Below, piece by piece: positions 1 through 8,393 of a DNA stretch of 64,000 bases (within the stretch, counting starts at the first letter, position 1; every line of letters begins with the position of its first letter). Origin of the DNA: Gibbsiella quercinecans (GTDB lineage: Bacteria; Pseudomonadota; Gammaproteobacteria; Enterobacterales; Enterobacteriaceae); the NCBI RefSeq assembly GCF_002291425.1, contig NZ_CP014136.1, positions 1,116,001 to 1,180,000 on the forward strand. Direction: 5' to 3'. The position numbers and the translations under genes were made by a program. The notes below the pieces were generated by a model. The model saw only the letters and a program-made list of their open reading frames with translations. It was not told where the DNA came from and did no database searches.

Positions 1-294
1 CAAAACCAGGTTTATCTGGATCTGACCGCCGGCCGCCTTGACGCCACCTTGATCATGGCTCCAGCAGGCCAGGGCGGCTTCCTCGATCGGCCGGATGGCA
101 AAGGGTTTGCGTTCGTTGGCGATACGGTACACGACGAGAAAATCTTCGGTGAAGGCATCGCCTTCGGCCTGCGTAAAGGCGATGACGCGCTGCGCAACAA
201 GCTGAACGCCGCCATTGCCGAAGTTCAGCAGCAGGGCACGATCAATACGCTGGCGAAGAAGTATTTTGGCGATATTGATGTGACGGTGAAGTAA
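1..294 (+). CDS. Cationic amino-acid ABC transporter periplasmic binding protein (3' end only)
   Basis: The window opens inside this gene; 97 codons are visible in frame 1 and end at a TAA. The residues read LDLTAGRLDAT, then a glycine-rich stretch, DEKIFGEGIAFGLRK and LAKKYFGDID at the C-terminus. This is the closing lobe of type II solute-binding proteins of the HisJ/ArgT (lysine-arginine-ornithine or histidine) family, which bind the ligand in the periplasm and deliver it to an inner-membrane ABC permease. The signal peptide and first lobe lie outside the window, so ligand choice cannot be judged. The gene is followed directly by a tandem repeat array, not by permease genes. Confidence 0.85.
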   Translation, partial: QNQVYLDLTAGRLDATLIMAPAGQGGFLDRPDGKGFAFVGDTVHDEKIFGEGIAFGLRKGDDALRNKLNAAIAEVQQQGTINTLAKKYFGDIDVTVK

Positions 295-296
295 CC

Positions 297-686
297 CCCC
301 TCACCCTAACCCTCTCCCACAGGGAGAGGGGATTGAATGTGCACACATTACCTTCAGAGAACGGCCCCTCACCCTAACCCTCTCCCACAGGGAGAGGGAA
401 CGGAATGTGCACACATTGCCTTCAGAGAACGGCCCCTCACCCTGACCCTCTCCCACAGGGAGTGGGAACTGAATGTGCACGCATTGCTTTCAGAGAACGG
501 GCCCTCACCCTAACCCTCTCCCAGTGGGAGAGGGAACTGAATGTGCACACATTGCCTTCAGAGAACAGCCCTCACCCTAACCCTCTCCCACTGGGAGAGG
601 GAACTGAATGTGCACGCATTGCTTTCAGAGAACGGGCCCTCACCCTAACCCTCTCCCAGTGGGAGAGGGGACTGAATGTGCACATA
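297..686. repeat. Tandem array of about 5.8 copies of a 68-bp palindrome-bearing unit
   Basis: Units start at 297, 365, 433, 501, 568 and 636, so the period is 68 bp (67 once). Each unit has the sequence CCCTCACCCTAACCCTCTCC, a GGGAGAGGG arm that pairs with CCCTCTCCC, then a GAATGTGCACAC segment with the palindrome TGTGCACA and TTCAGAGAACGG. Units 3 and 5 share the variant GCATTGCTTT and units 4 and 6 share the loop CAGTG, so roughly 467-533 recurs at 601-669 with a 135-bp offset: a two-unit block was duplicated. The array fills the gap between two convergent gene ends. Open frames across it are artefacts of the repeat. Confidence 0.9.
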
Positions 687-767
687 TCATCTTTGGGGGT
701 GAGTACTCCCGCCTCCCCATAAAAGCCGGCAGGATAACGCTTTACGGATAACAACACCTGAACGGCT

Positions 768-800
768 CCCTCTCCCTGTGGGAGAGGGCCGGGGTGAGGG
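768..800. repeat. Inverted solitary copy of the palindromic repeat
   Basis: CCCTCTCCC-TGTG-GGAGAGGG followed by CCGGGGTGAGGG is the reverse complement of the core of the 297-686 units. It lies 17 nt beyond the stop codon of ddlA, so the array and this copy face each other across the convergent intergenic gap, an arrangement common for REP-type elements. The hairpin could also help end transcription, but no T-tract follows. Confidence 0.8.
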
Positions 801-816
801 CAGAAGGTGAAGGGTA

Positions 817-1923
817 CTAACTGCGATCGAACACCGAGCTTTGCAATGCGCGATCCTGCTGATGGCGTTCCAGCGCCAGCTCGATCAACGTCGTAATCAG
901 TTGGGTGTAACTCACGCCGCTGGCGCCCCACAGCTTAGGGTACATACTGATATTGGTGAACCCCGGCAACGTATTAATTTCGTTGACAATCACGTTGTTA
1001 TCCGGCGTCAGGAACACATCGACGCGCGCCATGCCCGTGCAGTCCAGCGCGCGAAACGTCTTCAACGCCACATCGCGGATTTTATCGCTGGCCTCGGATG
1101 AAATCGCCGCCGGCACCATCACCTGCGCGCCCTGCTCATTGATGTACTTGGTGTCGTAAGAGTAAAACTCATCGCTCAACACAATTTCACCGCACACGCT
1201 GGCCTGCGGCTCATCATTGCCGAGCACGGCGCATTCGATCTCACGGCCAACAATGGCGGATTCCACCAGCACCTTGTGATCAAAGCTAAATGCCAGCGCC
1301 ACCGCCTGCTCAAACTCTGCCTGGTTTTTCACTTTGCTAACGCCGACCGAAGAGCCCTGGTTAGCCGGCTTGATAAACAGCGGCAGGCCCAGGCTATCAC
1401 TCACTTGTTCAAAGCTGAATTTGCTGCGGTTACTGCGCGTTAAGGTCACAAACGGCGCCACGGCCAGCCCAGCATCGCGCAGCAGGCGTTTGGTGACGTC
1501 TTTATCCATGCTGACCGCAGAGCCAAGCACCCCGGCCCCGACGAACGGAATATTGGCCATACGCAACAGCCCTTGCAACGAGCCGTCTTCGCCCAGCGTA
1601 CCGTGCACGATCGGGAACACCACATCAAGCTGGGTCAGCGCGCCGGCGCTACCGGCCTCGATTAACTGCTGTTTTTCCTGGCCCGGGATCAGCGCAACAT
1701 TTTTATTGGAGTGGTTGAGTGCGATCAACGCCGGGTTTTCCGCATGCAGCAGATAGTTGGACGCATCATTGATATGCCATTGCCCTTGCTTATCGATCCC
1801 CAACAGCGTGACGTCGAATTTCTCTTTGTCGATGGCATCCACAATGTTTTTTGCCGATTGCAACGAAACCTCATGCTCCGCCGATTTACCGCCAAAAATC
1901 ACCCCAACACGTAATTTAGCCAC
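817..1923 (-). CDS. ddlA: D-alanine--D-alanine ligase A
   Basis: Cytoplasmic ATP-grasp ligase that joins two D-alanines for the peptidoglycan stem peptide. The 368-residue product matches DdlA in length (E. coli DdlA is about 364). The N-terminal [10 protein letters not shown] (residues 11-20) carries the glutamate that holds the first D-Ala. The central part has the ATP-grasp lysine region [15 protein letters not shown], and the C-terminal [20 protein letters not shown] is the metal- and omega-loop signature. The gene is transcribed toward the repeat array and lies divergent from dld. DdlA and DdlB are paralogues; the [12 protein letters not shown] start and the length favour DdlA. Confidence 0.95.
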   Translation of the reverse strand: MAKLRVGVIFGGKSAEHEVSLQSAKNIVDAIDKEKFDVTLLGIDKQGQWHINDASNYLLHAENPALIALNHSNKNVALIPGQEKQQLIEAGSAGALTQLDVVFPIVHGTLGEDGSLQGLLRMANIPFVGAGVLGSAVSMDKDVTKRLLRDAGLAVAPFVTLTRSNRSKFSFEQVSDSLGLPLFIKPANQGSSVGVSKVKNQAEFEQAVALAFSFDHKVLVESAIVGREIECAVLGNDEPQASVCGEIVLSDEFYSYDTKYINEQGAQVMVPAAISSEASDKIRDVALKTFRALDCTGMARVDVFLTPDNNVIVNEINTLPGFTNISMYPKLWGASGVSYTQLITTLIELALERHQQDRALQSSVFDRS

Positions 1924-2404
1924 GCCTGCAATCCTTCTGAAAAGTCATGTAAAAAGCTGTAATCACAATAAACGCAATGCCCGGCATCGGCAATCATTGG
2001 CTGCGCAATTATCATGGCAAAACCGGTGGCCGGCGGCAAAGCGGCTAAAATAGCGACGAGCCGCACGATATTGTAAACAGATTGTACAAATGTAACATTC
2101 CACCGCGCCGTTGACACAACTCTTTGCTATGCTCAACCCTGTCATTTGCGAAGGCACTTCCAGCATGGAAAGTTACCGCCGCACCGCCGCGTTCAGCGCC
2201 AATGAATGGTACCCCATCCCGGCCACTCATCCTTCCGCCAGCGGGCGTTGCGCTCGCACAACACAGAACCACGTGGCCGGTCATCTGACCACGCCGGCGT
2301 TGCACCTATCAGCCAATGCAGCGCCGCCACCGCCCCAAACGCTTGTTATCAATACTGAAAGCGGGGATTTGGGACAACATTGTATGTCACAGGGAGTATG
2401 CATC
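1924..2404. other. Divergent intergenic region ddlA/dld
   Basis: 481 bp separate the ddlA start from the dld start. An open frame in phase with dld runs back to 2111, but it has no ribosome site or family similarity and is taken as non-coding. A TTGACA hexamer lies at 2111-2116 without a convincing -10 at the right distance. The promoters of both genes must be here, but I cannot place them. Confidence 0.5.
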
Positions 2405-4120
2405 ATGCAGTCCGCAAGTCAGGAAAATCAGGAATTTATCAAACAACTGAAAAATATTGTCGGCAGCGCCCAGGTGCTTACCGGCGAGCGCGATACCGAA
2501 CGCTATCGTAAAGGGTTCCGCTCCGGCGGCGGCAACGCGCTGGCGGTGGTGTTTCCCAACCGCCTGTTGCATATCTGGCAGATCCTGCAGGCCTGCGTCG
2601 CCGCAGACAAAATCGTCATCATGCAAGCCGCCAATACCGGCCTGACCGAAGGTTCAACGCCAAGCGGCGATGATTACGGTCGCGACATCGTTATCATCAG
2701 CACCCTGCGCCTGGATCATATTCAGGTGCTGGATAACGGTAAACAGGTGATCAGCTTCCCCGGCGGCACCCTGTACAAACTGGAAAAAGTGCTCAAACCC
2801 TATGGCCGTGAACCGCACTCAGTCATCGGCTCTTCCTGTATCGGCGCTTCGGTAGTGGGCGGCGTGTGCAATAACTCCGGCGGTTCGCTGGTTAAACGCG
2901 GGCCGGCCTATACCGAAATGGCGCTGTTCGCCCAACTGGATGCCGATGGGCAACTGCGGCTGGTCAACCATCTTGGCATTAAGCTGGGCAGCACGCCGGA
3001 AGAAATTTTAACCAGGCTCGAGCAAGGCGACTATCGCCCGGAAGACGTGGAACATAGCGGCCATCAGGCTTCCGATCACGAGTATGCCCAGCGGGTGCGC
3101 GATGTGGATGCCGATACCCCTTCCCGCTTTAATGCGGATAAGCGCCGGCTGTACGAGGCCGCCGGCTGTGCCGGCAAGCTGGCGGTATTCGCCGTGCGGC
3201 TGGACACCTTCGAGAAGGAAAACCAGCAGCAGGTGTTCTACATTGGCACCAACCATACCGAAGTGTTGACCGAGCTGCGCCGCCATATTCTCAGCCAGTT
3301 CAGCAACCTGCCGGTGGCCGGTGAATATATGCACCGCGATATTTTCGATATTGCTGAAGTGTACGGCAAAGACACCTTTATCATGATCGACAAACTCGGC
3401 ACCGATCAAATGCCGCGCTTCTTTACCCTGAAGGGCCGGCTGGACGCCAGTTTCAACAAGTTGCCGCTGCTGCCGCACAACCTGACCGATCGGGTGATGC
3501 AGGGGCTGAGCCACCTGGTGCCCAACCACCTGCCGAAACGGATGAAGGAATACCGCGATCGCTTCGAACACCATCTGCTGCTGAAAATGTCAGGGGCAGG
3601 GATAGAGGAAGCGCATACTTACCTGAAAACCTATTTTGCCCAGGCCGAGGGGGAGTTCTTCGTCTGCACAGAGGAAGAAGGCAAGAAAGCCTTTCTACAC
3701 CGTTTCGCTGCCGCCGGGGCGGCGGTGCGCTACCATGCCGTCCACGCCAATGAGGTGGAAAACATTCTGCCGTTGGACATCGCCTTGCGCCGTAACGATA
3801 CCGAATGGTTTGAAACCCTGCCGCCGGAGATCGACAGCCAACTGGTGTACAAGCTGTATTACGGCCACTTTATGTGCCACGTGTTCCATCAGGATTACGT
3901 CGTGAAGAAAGGGGTGGATACCCACCAGTTGAAAGAGCAAATGCTGGCGCTGCTTGATAAGCGTGGCGCAGAATACCCGGCCGAGCACAACGTCGGCCAC
4001 CTGTACCACGCCAAACCGGCGTTGAAGGCCTTTTACCAAGCCGCCGACCCAACCAATAGCTTTAATCCGGGCATAGGCAAAACCAGCAAGTTGAAAAACT
4101 GGCAGGGCGACGGCCACTAA
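2405..4120 (+). CDS. dld: Quinone-dependent D-lactate dehydrogenase
   Basis: FAD-containing peripheral inner-membrane enzyme that oxidises D-lactate to pyruvate and passes electrons to quinone. From the ATG at 2405 the product is 571 residues, the same as E. coli Dld. An AGGGAG eight bases upstream supports this start over the in-frame ATG at 2384. The FAD-binding domain (PCMH type) includes ANTGLTEGSTP at 76-86 and SSCIGASVVGGVCNNSGGSL. The central and C-terminal parts match the Dld-specific membrane-binding domain (YMHRDIFDIAEVYGKDTF, HLLLKMSGAG) and end with NPGIGKTSKLKNW. It stands alone between ddlA and yohC, as in the E. coli dld-pbpG-yohC-yohD neighbourhood, whose members are dispersed here. 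Confidence 0.96.
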   Translation: MQSASQENQEFIKQLKNIVGSAQVLTGERDTERYRKGFRSGGGNALAVVFPNRLLHIWQILQACVAADKIVIMQAANTGLTEGSTPSGDDYGRDIVIISTLRLDHIQVLDNGKQVISFPGGTLYKLEKVLKPYGREPHSVIGSSCIGASVVGGVCNNSGGSLVKRGPAYTEMALFAQLDADGQLRLVNHLGIKLGSTPEEILTRLEQGDYRPEDVEHSGHQASDHEYAQRVRDVDADTPSRFNADKRRLYEAAGCAGKLAVFAVRLDTFEKENQQQVFYIGTNHTEVLTELRRHILSQFSNLPVAGEYMHRDIFDIAEVYGKDTFIMIDKLGTDQMPRFFTLKGRLDASFNKLPLLPHNLTDRVMQGLSHLVPNHLPKRMKEYRDRFEHHLLLKMSGAGIEEAHTYLKTYFAQAEGEFFVCTEEEGKKAFLHRFAAAGAAVRYHAVHANEVENILPLDIALRRNDTEWFETLPPEIDSQLVYKLYYGHFMCHVFHQDYVVKKGVDTHQLKEQMLALLDKRGAEYPAEHNVGHLYHAKPALKAFYQAADPTNSFNPGIGKTSKLKNWQGDGH

Positions 4121-4178
4121 CGCCGGCCCCGGCACACGCCCCGGCGCTAATCCGCTGGGGCGTTCGACAACGCCAGGG

Positions 4179-4769
4179 TCAGAACAACCACGAACCATAC
4201 CCCCACAGCACCACCGTCAGGCCAAGCATCAGCTCAAGCACCAGGATCCCAATGGCGAAGGTGGAGCTTGAGAAGATAAACCCTTCCTGGCTATCAATAT
4301 TCAGGAAATGCGGAATGCCCAGATACAGCAGGTAGCCGGAATAGCACAGCCCGATAATACCGACAAACAAACACAGCCATACCATCGGGTACAGGGCGAC
4401 CACACCGCTAAGGAACATCGGTGTCGCTACGTAGCCGGCAAACACCATGCAGCGGTGCAGGCTCGGGCGTGAATCATAACGCCGCGCCATCCAGTGAATC
4501 ACCTGCCCCATCACCGCAACGCCCGCCAGCATCAACACATAAAACAGCAATGCGGCAAATAACGCCGCCGGGATGCCCAGCCGTATGGCGTGCCCGCCGC
4601 CGGAAAGCCACCCCAGTTGGGTGGTGCCGATAAAGGCGCAGATCACCGGAACCGCGGCCAGTAACAGCACGTGATGTGTATAGAGGTGTGCGATCGACTC
4701 GTTCTCGCGTTTTATCTGTTTGAATTCGGTAGCAGGATGCGCCAGCAACCCCCAAACATGATTGACCAT
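4179..4769 (-). CDS. yohC: YohC-type Yip1-domain inner-membrane protein
   Basis: 196-residue polytopic membrane protein of unknown function. The N-terminal VNHVWGLLAHPATEFKQIKREN and THHVLLLAAVPVICAFIGTT match E. coli YohC closely, and five hydrophobic segments fit the Yip1 fold. The start is taken at the ATG at 4769 because a strong GGGGAGGGG lies just before it; a GTG five codons upstream would put that Shine-Dalgarno inside the gene. It is convergent with dld and divergent from the acyltransferase gene at 4944. Confidence 0.9.
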   Translation of the reverse strand: MVNHVWGLLAHPATEFKQIKRENESIAHLYTHHVLLLAAVPVICAFIGTTQLGWLSGGGHAIRLGIPAALFAALLFYVLMLAGVAVMGQVIHWMARRYDSRPSLHRCMVFAGYVATPMFLSGVVALYPMVWLCLFVGIIGLCYSGYLLYLGIPHFLNIDSQEGFIFSSSTFAIGILVLELMLGLTVVLWGYGSWLF

Positions 4770-4943
4770 AATCCCCTCCCCCACATTTTGCCGCAGTATG
4801 CCCGCGGCGGGTGACTCACCCGGCCACGAAATGGCTTCGCTTAATCGCCAGTGTCAGTACAAATTATAGTCAATCAATCACCACTCGCACGCCTCGCCGC
4901 CGTTGTTTTATAATCAAGCCACCGCTCCCCGCTGAGGAACCTT

Positions 4944-5411
4944 ATGCCATCTTCCCTGCGTACCCTTCAGGCAGGCATCGTCGATGTTGAAACCGGTGAA
5001 AACGTCACGGTGATCGAACCCTGCAACCTGTACGGCTGCCATCTTAGCGATGGGGTGTTTATTGGCCCGTTTGTTGAGATCCAGCGCAATACCTGCATTG
5101 GCGCCCGCAGCAAAGTGCAATCCCACAGTTTTATCTGTGAATACGTGACCATCGGCGAGGATTGTTTTATCGGCCACGGCGTGATGTTCGCTAACGATCT
5201 GTTCAAACAGGGCGCGCCGGACGCTAACCCAGAAAGCTGGGGGCGCACCTGGATTGGCGATCGGGTTTCTATCGGCTCCGGCGCGACCATTCTGGCGGTA
5301 ACCATCTGCAGCGGAGCGGTAATCGGCGCCGGGGCGGTGGTGACTCATGACATCGCCCGCAAGGGCATTTACGCCGGCAACCCGGCAAGGCTATTAAGAG
5401 CGCTGCCCTAA
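4944..5411 (+). CDS. Left-handed beta-helix (hexapeptide-repeat) acyltransferase
   Basis: 155-residue protein made almost wholly of isoleucine-patch hexapeptide repeats (VFIGPFVEI, CIGARSKV, VTIGEDCFIGHGVMF, WIGDRVSIGSGATIL, AVIGAGAVV). These coil into a left-handed beta helix that trimerises and uses acetyl-CoA. The ending VTHDIARKGIYAGNPARLL is typical of sugar O- or N-acetyltransferases, near the WxcM/WbbJ group. The acceptor cannot be told from sequence. GAGG precedes the ATG. The DUF1460 gene begins 33 bp downstream on the same strand, so the two probably share a transcript. Confidence 0.8.
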   Translation: MPSSLRTLQAGIVDVETGENVTVIEPCNLYGCHLSDGVFIGPFVEIQRNTCIGARSKVQSHSFICEYVTIGEDCFIGHGVMFANDLFKQGAPDANPESWGRTWIGDRVSIGSGATILAVTICSGAVIGAGAVVTHDIARKGIYAGNPARLLRALP

Positions 5412-5444
5412 ACTTGCGCCATGCCCCCAATAAACAGGTATCCG

Positions 5445-6164
5445 ATGACGCTCGATCCGCAAACCTTGCATACCCTTCAGGCCTGCCTCGCGCTACGCGC
5501 GGCCACCCCGCCAGGCGCCGCCAAAGGTGAGCTGCGCGCCCTGCTGGCGCAGCAATTCCTGGGGCTCCCCTATGCGGCCAACCAGCTTGTCGGCTCGGCG
5601 ACGGTGCCGGAACGGTTAATCATCGATTTCCGCGGGCTGGACTGCTTTACCTTGCTCGATTATGTCGCCGCGCTGGGTGTATCAGACAGCGTAGCCGCGT
5701 TTATACAAAACCTGATCGAAACCCGCTATGCCGACGGTGAAATCAGCTTCCCCCAGCGCAAGCATTTCTTTAGCGACTGGGCCTGCCGCAGCAAAGTCGT
5801 GGCCCGCGACATCACGGCCCTGATCGGTTCACTGGCCGTAACGGTCGAAAAAAGCCTTAACCAAAAGGCCGACGGGGGCGTTTACCTGGCAGGCCTGCCG
5901 GTGGTGGCGCGCACCATCACCCATATCCCCGGCACAGACGTCGACGCAGGCTGCATCTCCCGCCTGCGCAGCGGTGATTACATCGGCATTTACACCCCGC
6001 TCGCCGGTTTGGACGTCACCCACGTCGGCATTCTGGTACACACCGCCGCCGGGCCGGTGCTGCGCCATGCATCCTCTCACCCAAGCCGGCACAAAGTGGT
6101 CGATTCCCCTTTTATCGAATACGTCAGGGCCACCTCAGGCATCGTGGTGCTGCGGCCAGAATAA
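5445..6164 (+). CDS. DUF1460 (NlpC/P60-like cysteine hydrolase fold) protein
   Basis: 239 residues from the ATG at 5445, which has AGGTA upstream; an ATG at 5421 would add eight residues. RLIIDFRGLDCFTLLDYVAAL (Cys67) and VTHVGILVH (His193) are the Cys/His motifs of the DUF1460 family, a papain-like fold related to NlpC/P60 peptidoglycan peptidases and amidases. A second conserved segment, RHASSHPSRHKVVDSPF, follows. No signal peptide is visible, so whether it acts on recycled wall fragments in the cytoplasm or leaves by another route is open. Partner and substrate are unknown. Confidence 0.75.
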   Translation: MTLDPQTLHTLQACLALRAATPPGAAKGELRALLAQQFLGLPYAANQLVGSATVPERLIIDFRGLDCFTLLDYVAALGVSDSVAAFIQNLIETRYADGEISFPQRKHFFSDWACRSKVVARDITALIGSLAVTVEKSLNQKADGGVYLAGLPVVARTITHIPGTDVDAGCISRLRSGDYIGIYTPLAGLDVTHVGILVHTAAGPVLRHASSHPSRHKVVDSPFIEYVRATSGIVVLRPE

Positions 6165-6284
6165 TAATTAATGGTTATGAGCCATAGCCACTTATGCTTA
6201 AGGGCTGTTTGACATCGCTCCGGCCCTGCGCTTAGCTATCAGCACAAAAACCACATTTTTTCATTGTTTTTCAGGGAGTAGATT

Positions 6285-7097
6285 ATGGCAACCCGCTGGC
6301 GCTACGGCGCATTGGCAGCGGCTCTGGCGGCAACGTTGCTGCTGCAGGGCTGCGATCGGAAATCGGATCAAAATCATATCAAGGTCGGCGTGATCAACGG
6401 CGCCGAGCAGGACGTGGCGGAAGTCGCCAAACAGGTAGCGAAACAAAAATATGGCCTGGATGTCGAGCTGGTCGGCTTTAGTGGCTCGCTGCTGCCGAAC
6501 GACGCTACCGACAAAGGTGAGCTGGACGCCAATGTGTTTCAACACCGCCCGTTCCTGGAACAGCAAAACCGCGATCATGGCTACAAGCTGGTGGCGGTAG
6601 GCAATACCTTCGTGTTCCCCATGGCCGGTTATTCGAAAAAGATCAAATCGGTGCAAGCGCTGCAGGATGGTGACGTGATTGCGATCCCAAACGATCCCAC
6701 CAATCTGGGCCGCGCATTGCTGCTGCTGCAAAAAACCGGGCTTATTACGCTGAAGCCAGGTAAGGGCTTATTACCCACCGCACTGGATATCAGCGCTAAC
6801 CCGCACAACTACCAGATCATGGAGCTGGAAGGCGCCCAATTGCCGCACGTGCTGGACGATCCCAAAGTGACGGTGGCGATTATCAGCACTACCTACATTA
6901 ACCAAATCGGCCTGACGCCAACCAAAGACGGGATCTTCATCGAAGATAAAGATTCGCCGTACACCAATATCGTGGTCGCACGTGAAGACAATAAAGACGC
7001 GCAAAATGTGCAGAACTTCGTCAAAGCCTATGAGTCGGACGAAGTCGCCGCCGCCGCGGAAAAAATCTTCAACGGCGGCGCAGTTAAAGGCTGGTAA
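6285..7097 (+). CDS. nlpA: NlpA inner-membrane lipoprotein (MetQ family)
   Basis: 270-residue lipoprotein. The signal ends in LLLQGC with Cys23 as the lipidated residue. The next residue is Asp, the known signal for keeping a lipoprotein in the inner membrane. The mature part (HIKVGVINGAEQDVAEVAKQ, LVGFSGSLLPNDAT, VFQHRPFLEQQN, MAGYSKKIKSV, AIPNDPTNLGRALLLLQK, IFNGGAVKGW) is the NlpA/MetQ methionine-binding fold and matches E. coli NlpA almost segment by segment. No MetN/MetI genes are adjacent, so it is an orphan binding protein, as in E. coli. A strong intrinsic terminator follows. Confidence 0.92.
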   Translation: MATRWRYGALAAALAATLLLQGCDRKSDQNHIKVGVINGAEQDVAEVAKQVAKQKYGLDVELVGFSGSLLPNDATDKGELDANVFQHRPFLEQQNRDHGYKLVAVGNTFVFPMAGYSKKIKSVQALQDGDVIAIPNDPTNLGRALLLLQKTGLITLKPGKGLLPTALDISANPHNYQIMELEGAQLPHVLDDPKVTVAIISTTYINQIGLTPTKDGIFIEDKDSPYTNIVVAREDNKDAQNVQNFVKAYESDEVAAAAEKIFNGGAVKGW

Positions 7098-7110
7098 CTC
7101 CCGCGCTCTG

Positions 7111-7140
7111 CTCCTCCCGGCGGGAGGAGCCCTCTTTTTT
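7111..7140 (+). terminator. Intrinsic terminator of nlpA
   Basis: CTCCTCCCG pairs with CGGGAGGAG around a minimal loop and is followed by CCCTCTTTTTT. It starts 14 nt after the nlpA stop codon. Confidence 0.9.
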
Positions 7141-7241
7141 GCCGTGATCGGCAACAACAGCAAATAATCCGCTATCCAGCGCTTGACCCTGACGCCGCGT
7201 CAGGCAGTAATCTGCGCCACAGGCATCACGGAGATCATCTT

Positions 7242-8267
7242 ATGCTATTGAAAGTTGGCGAACTGGCACGCCGCTGCGGGCTTACAATCCGCACGCTGCA
7301 TTACTACGACAGCATCGGGCTGTTGGTGCCATCGGCGCGTTCCGAAGCCGGTTATCGTTTGTATAACCGGGCGGATATCACCCGGCTGCATCATATCCAG
7401 GCGTTGCGCCGCATGGGGGTCGCACTGGCGGAAGTCGGCGCTATTCTGCAGCGTGCCGATCTGGCGCTGCCTTTCGTCATCGAACAACAAATCACCATGC
7501 TCGATCGGCAACTGGCGCAGATGACCGCGCTGCGTGGCCGGCTGCAGCATTTGCATACACAGTTGACCGCCGGGAATGAGCCTGAACTGAATGATTGGCT
7601 AACCACATTGGAGTTAATGGCAATGTACGATAACTATTTTACCGTGGATGAATTGGCGCAGTTACCCTTTTACCAACCTGATGAAACCCGTGAACAACAG
7701 TGGGCAGAGATGGTTGCCGAGGCTCAGGCGCTGCTCGATACCGGCACCAGTGAACAAACCCCGCAAGCACAGGCGCTGGCGCGCCGTTGGATGTGCACGC
7801 TGGAACGCGATACCGCCAAGAACCCGACGTTCCTGGTGAAGTTGAACGCCATGCATAGCCATGAACCCGCCATACGCCAGCAAACCGGCATCACGCCTGC
7901 CGTGGTGGATTACATCACACGGGCATTTGGCGAAAGCAAGCTGGCGATTTTCCAAAACTATCTGTCAGCAGATGAATATGCGTATGTCCGTCGGCACTAT
8001 TTCGATCGCCTGCACGAATGGCCGCCGCTGATCGCAAAATTCCACCAGGCAATGGCAGACGGCGTGCCGGCAAGCTCCGCCCTGGCCGGGCAACTGGCGG
8101 GGGAGTGGCTGGCGCTGTTTCGCTCTTACGCCAGCGACGATCCCGCCACACAGGCGAAAATCCGCCATGCCATGGCGCAGGAACCGGCGCTGGCGGAGGG
8201 GACCTGGCTCACACCGGCGCTGCTCAGCTATCTGCAACAGGCAATAGGGCACGGCATGCAACGCTGA
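7242..8267 (+). CDS. MerR-family regulator with TipAS-like ligand domain
   Basis: 341-residue transcription factor. Residues 1-70 are a MerR winged helix: LLKVGELARRCGLTIRTLHYYDSIGLL then ADITRLHHIQALRRMGVALAEVG. A dimerisation coiled coil follows (about 85-110). The remaining 220 residues, rich in aromatic and acidic helices, look like one or two TipAS-type antibiotic-recognition domains. Such proteins usually sense a hydrophobic drug or metabolite and activate a nearby efflux or modification gene. GGAG lies 11 nt before the ATG. The neighbouring acetyltransferase at 8394 is a possible target, but I see no MerR-type promoter with a long spacer there. Confidence 0.8.
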   Translation: MLLKVGELARRCGLTIRTLHYYDSIGLLVPSARSEAGYRLYNRADITRLHHIQALRRMGVALAEVGAILQRADLALPFVIEQQITMLDRQLAQMTALRGRLQHLHTQLTAGNEPELNDWLTTLELMAMYDNYFTVDELAQLPFYQPDETREQQWAEMVAEAQALLDTGTSEQTPQAQALARRWMCTLERDTAKNPTFLVKLNAMHSHEPAIRQQTGITPAVVDYITRAFGESKLAIFQNYLSADEYAYVRRHYFDRLHEWPPLIAKFHQAMADGVPASSALAGQLAGEWLALFRSYASDDPATQAKIRHAMAQEPALAEGTWLTPALLSYLQQAIGHGMQR

Positions 8268-8346
8268 TCCGATGTTTTCTTATGACGGTCATAGCAAAAA
8301 TCAATTTATCGGGCTAAAAAACCAAGGGCATAATGGGATTATCTTT

Positions 8347-8366
8347 CAGGCCGCCGCGGCGGCCTG
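8347..8366. terminator. GC-rich hairpin between the MerR gene and the acetyltransferase gene
   Basis: CAGGCCGCCGCGGCGGCCTG is a perfect 20-base palindrome about 80 nt after the MerR stop codon. No T-tract follows, so it is at best a weak intrinsic terminator. Confidence 0.45.
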
Positions 8367-8393
8367 ATTCCCCCTCTATTAACAAGGACATAT

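Noticed and set aside
297-686. Possible CRISPR array
   Set aside because: The linkers between palindromes are nearly identical rather than unique spacers, and no cas genes are nearby.
405-722. Open frame of 105 codons across the tandem array
   Set aside because: It is simply the repeat translated (PHPDPLPQG and LTLTLSQWER strings); no ribosome site, and similar artefacts appear at every copy, including 11053-11274 on the minus strand.
2111-2140. TTGACA with TATGCT as the dld promoter
   Set aside because: The spacing between the hexamers is only 11 bp, too short for a sigma-70 promoter.
2111-2404. N-terminal extension of dld by about 98 codons
   Set aside because: The extension has no similarity to Dld, and the ATG at 2405 has a good ribosome site and gives the family length of 571.
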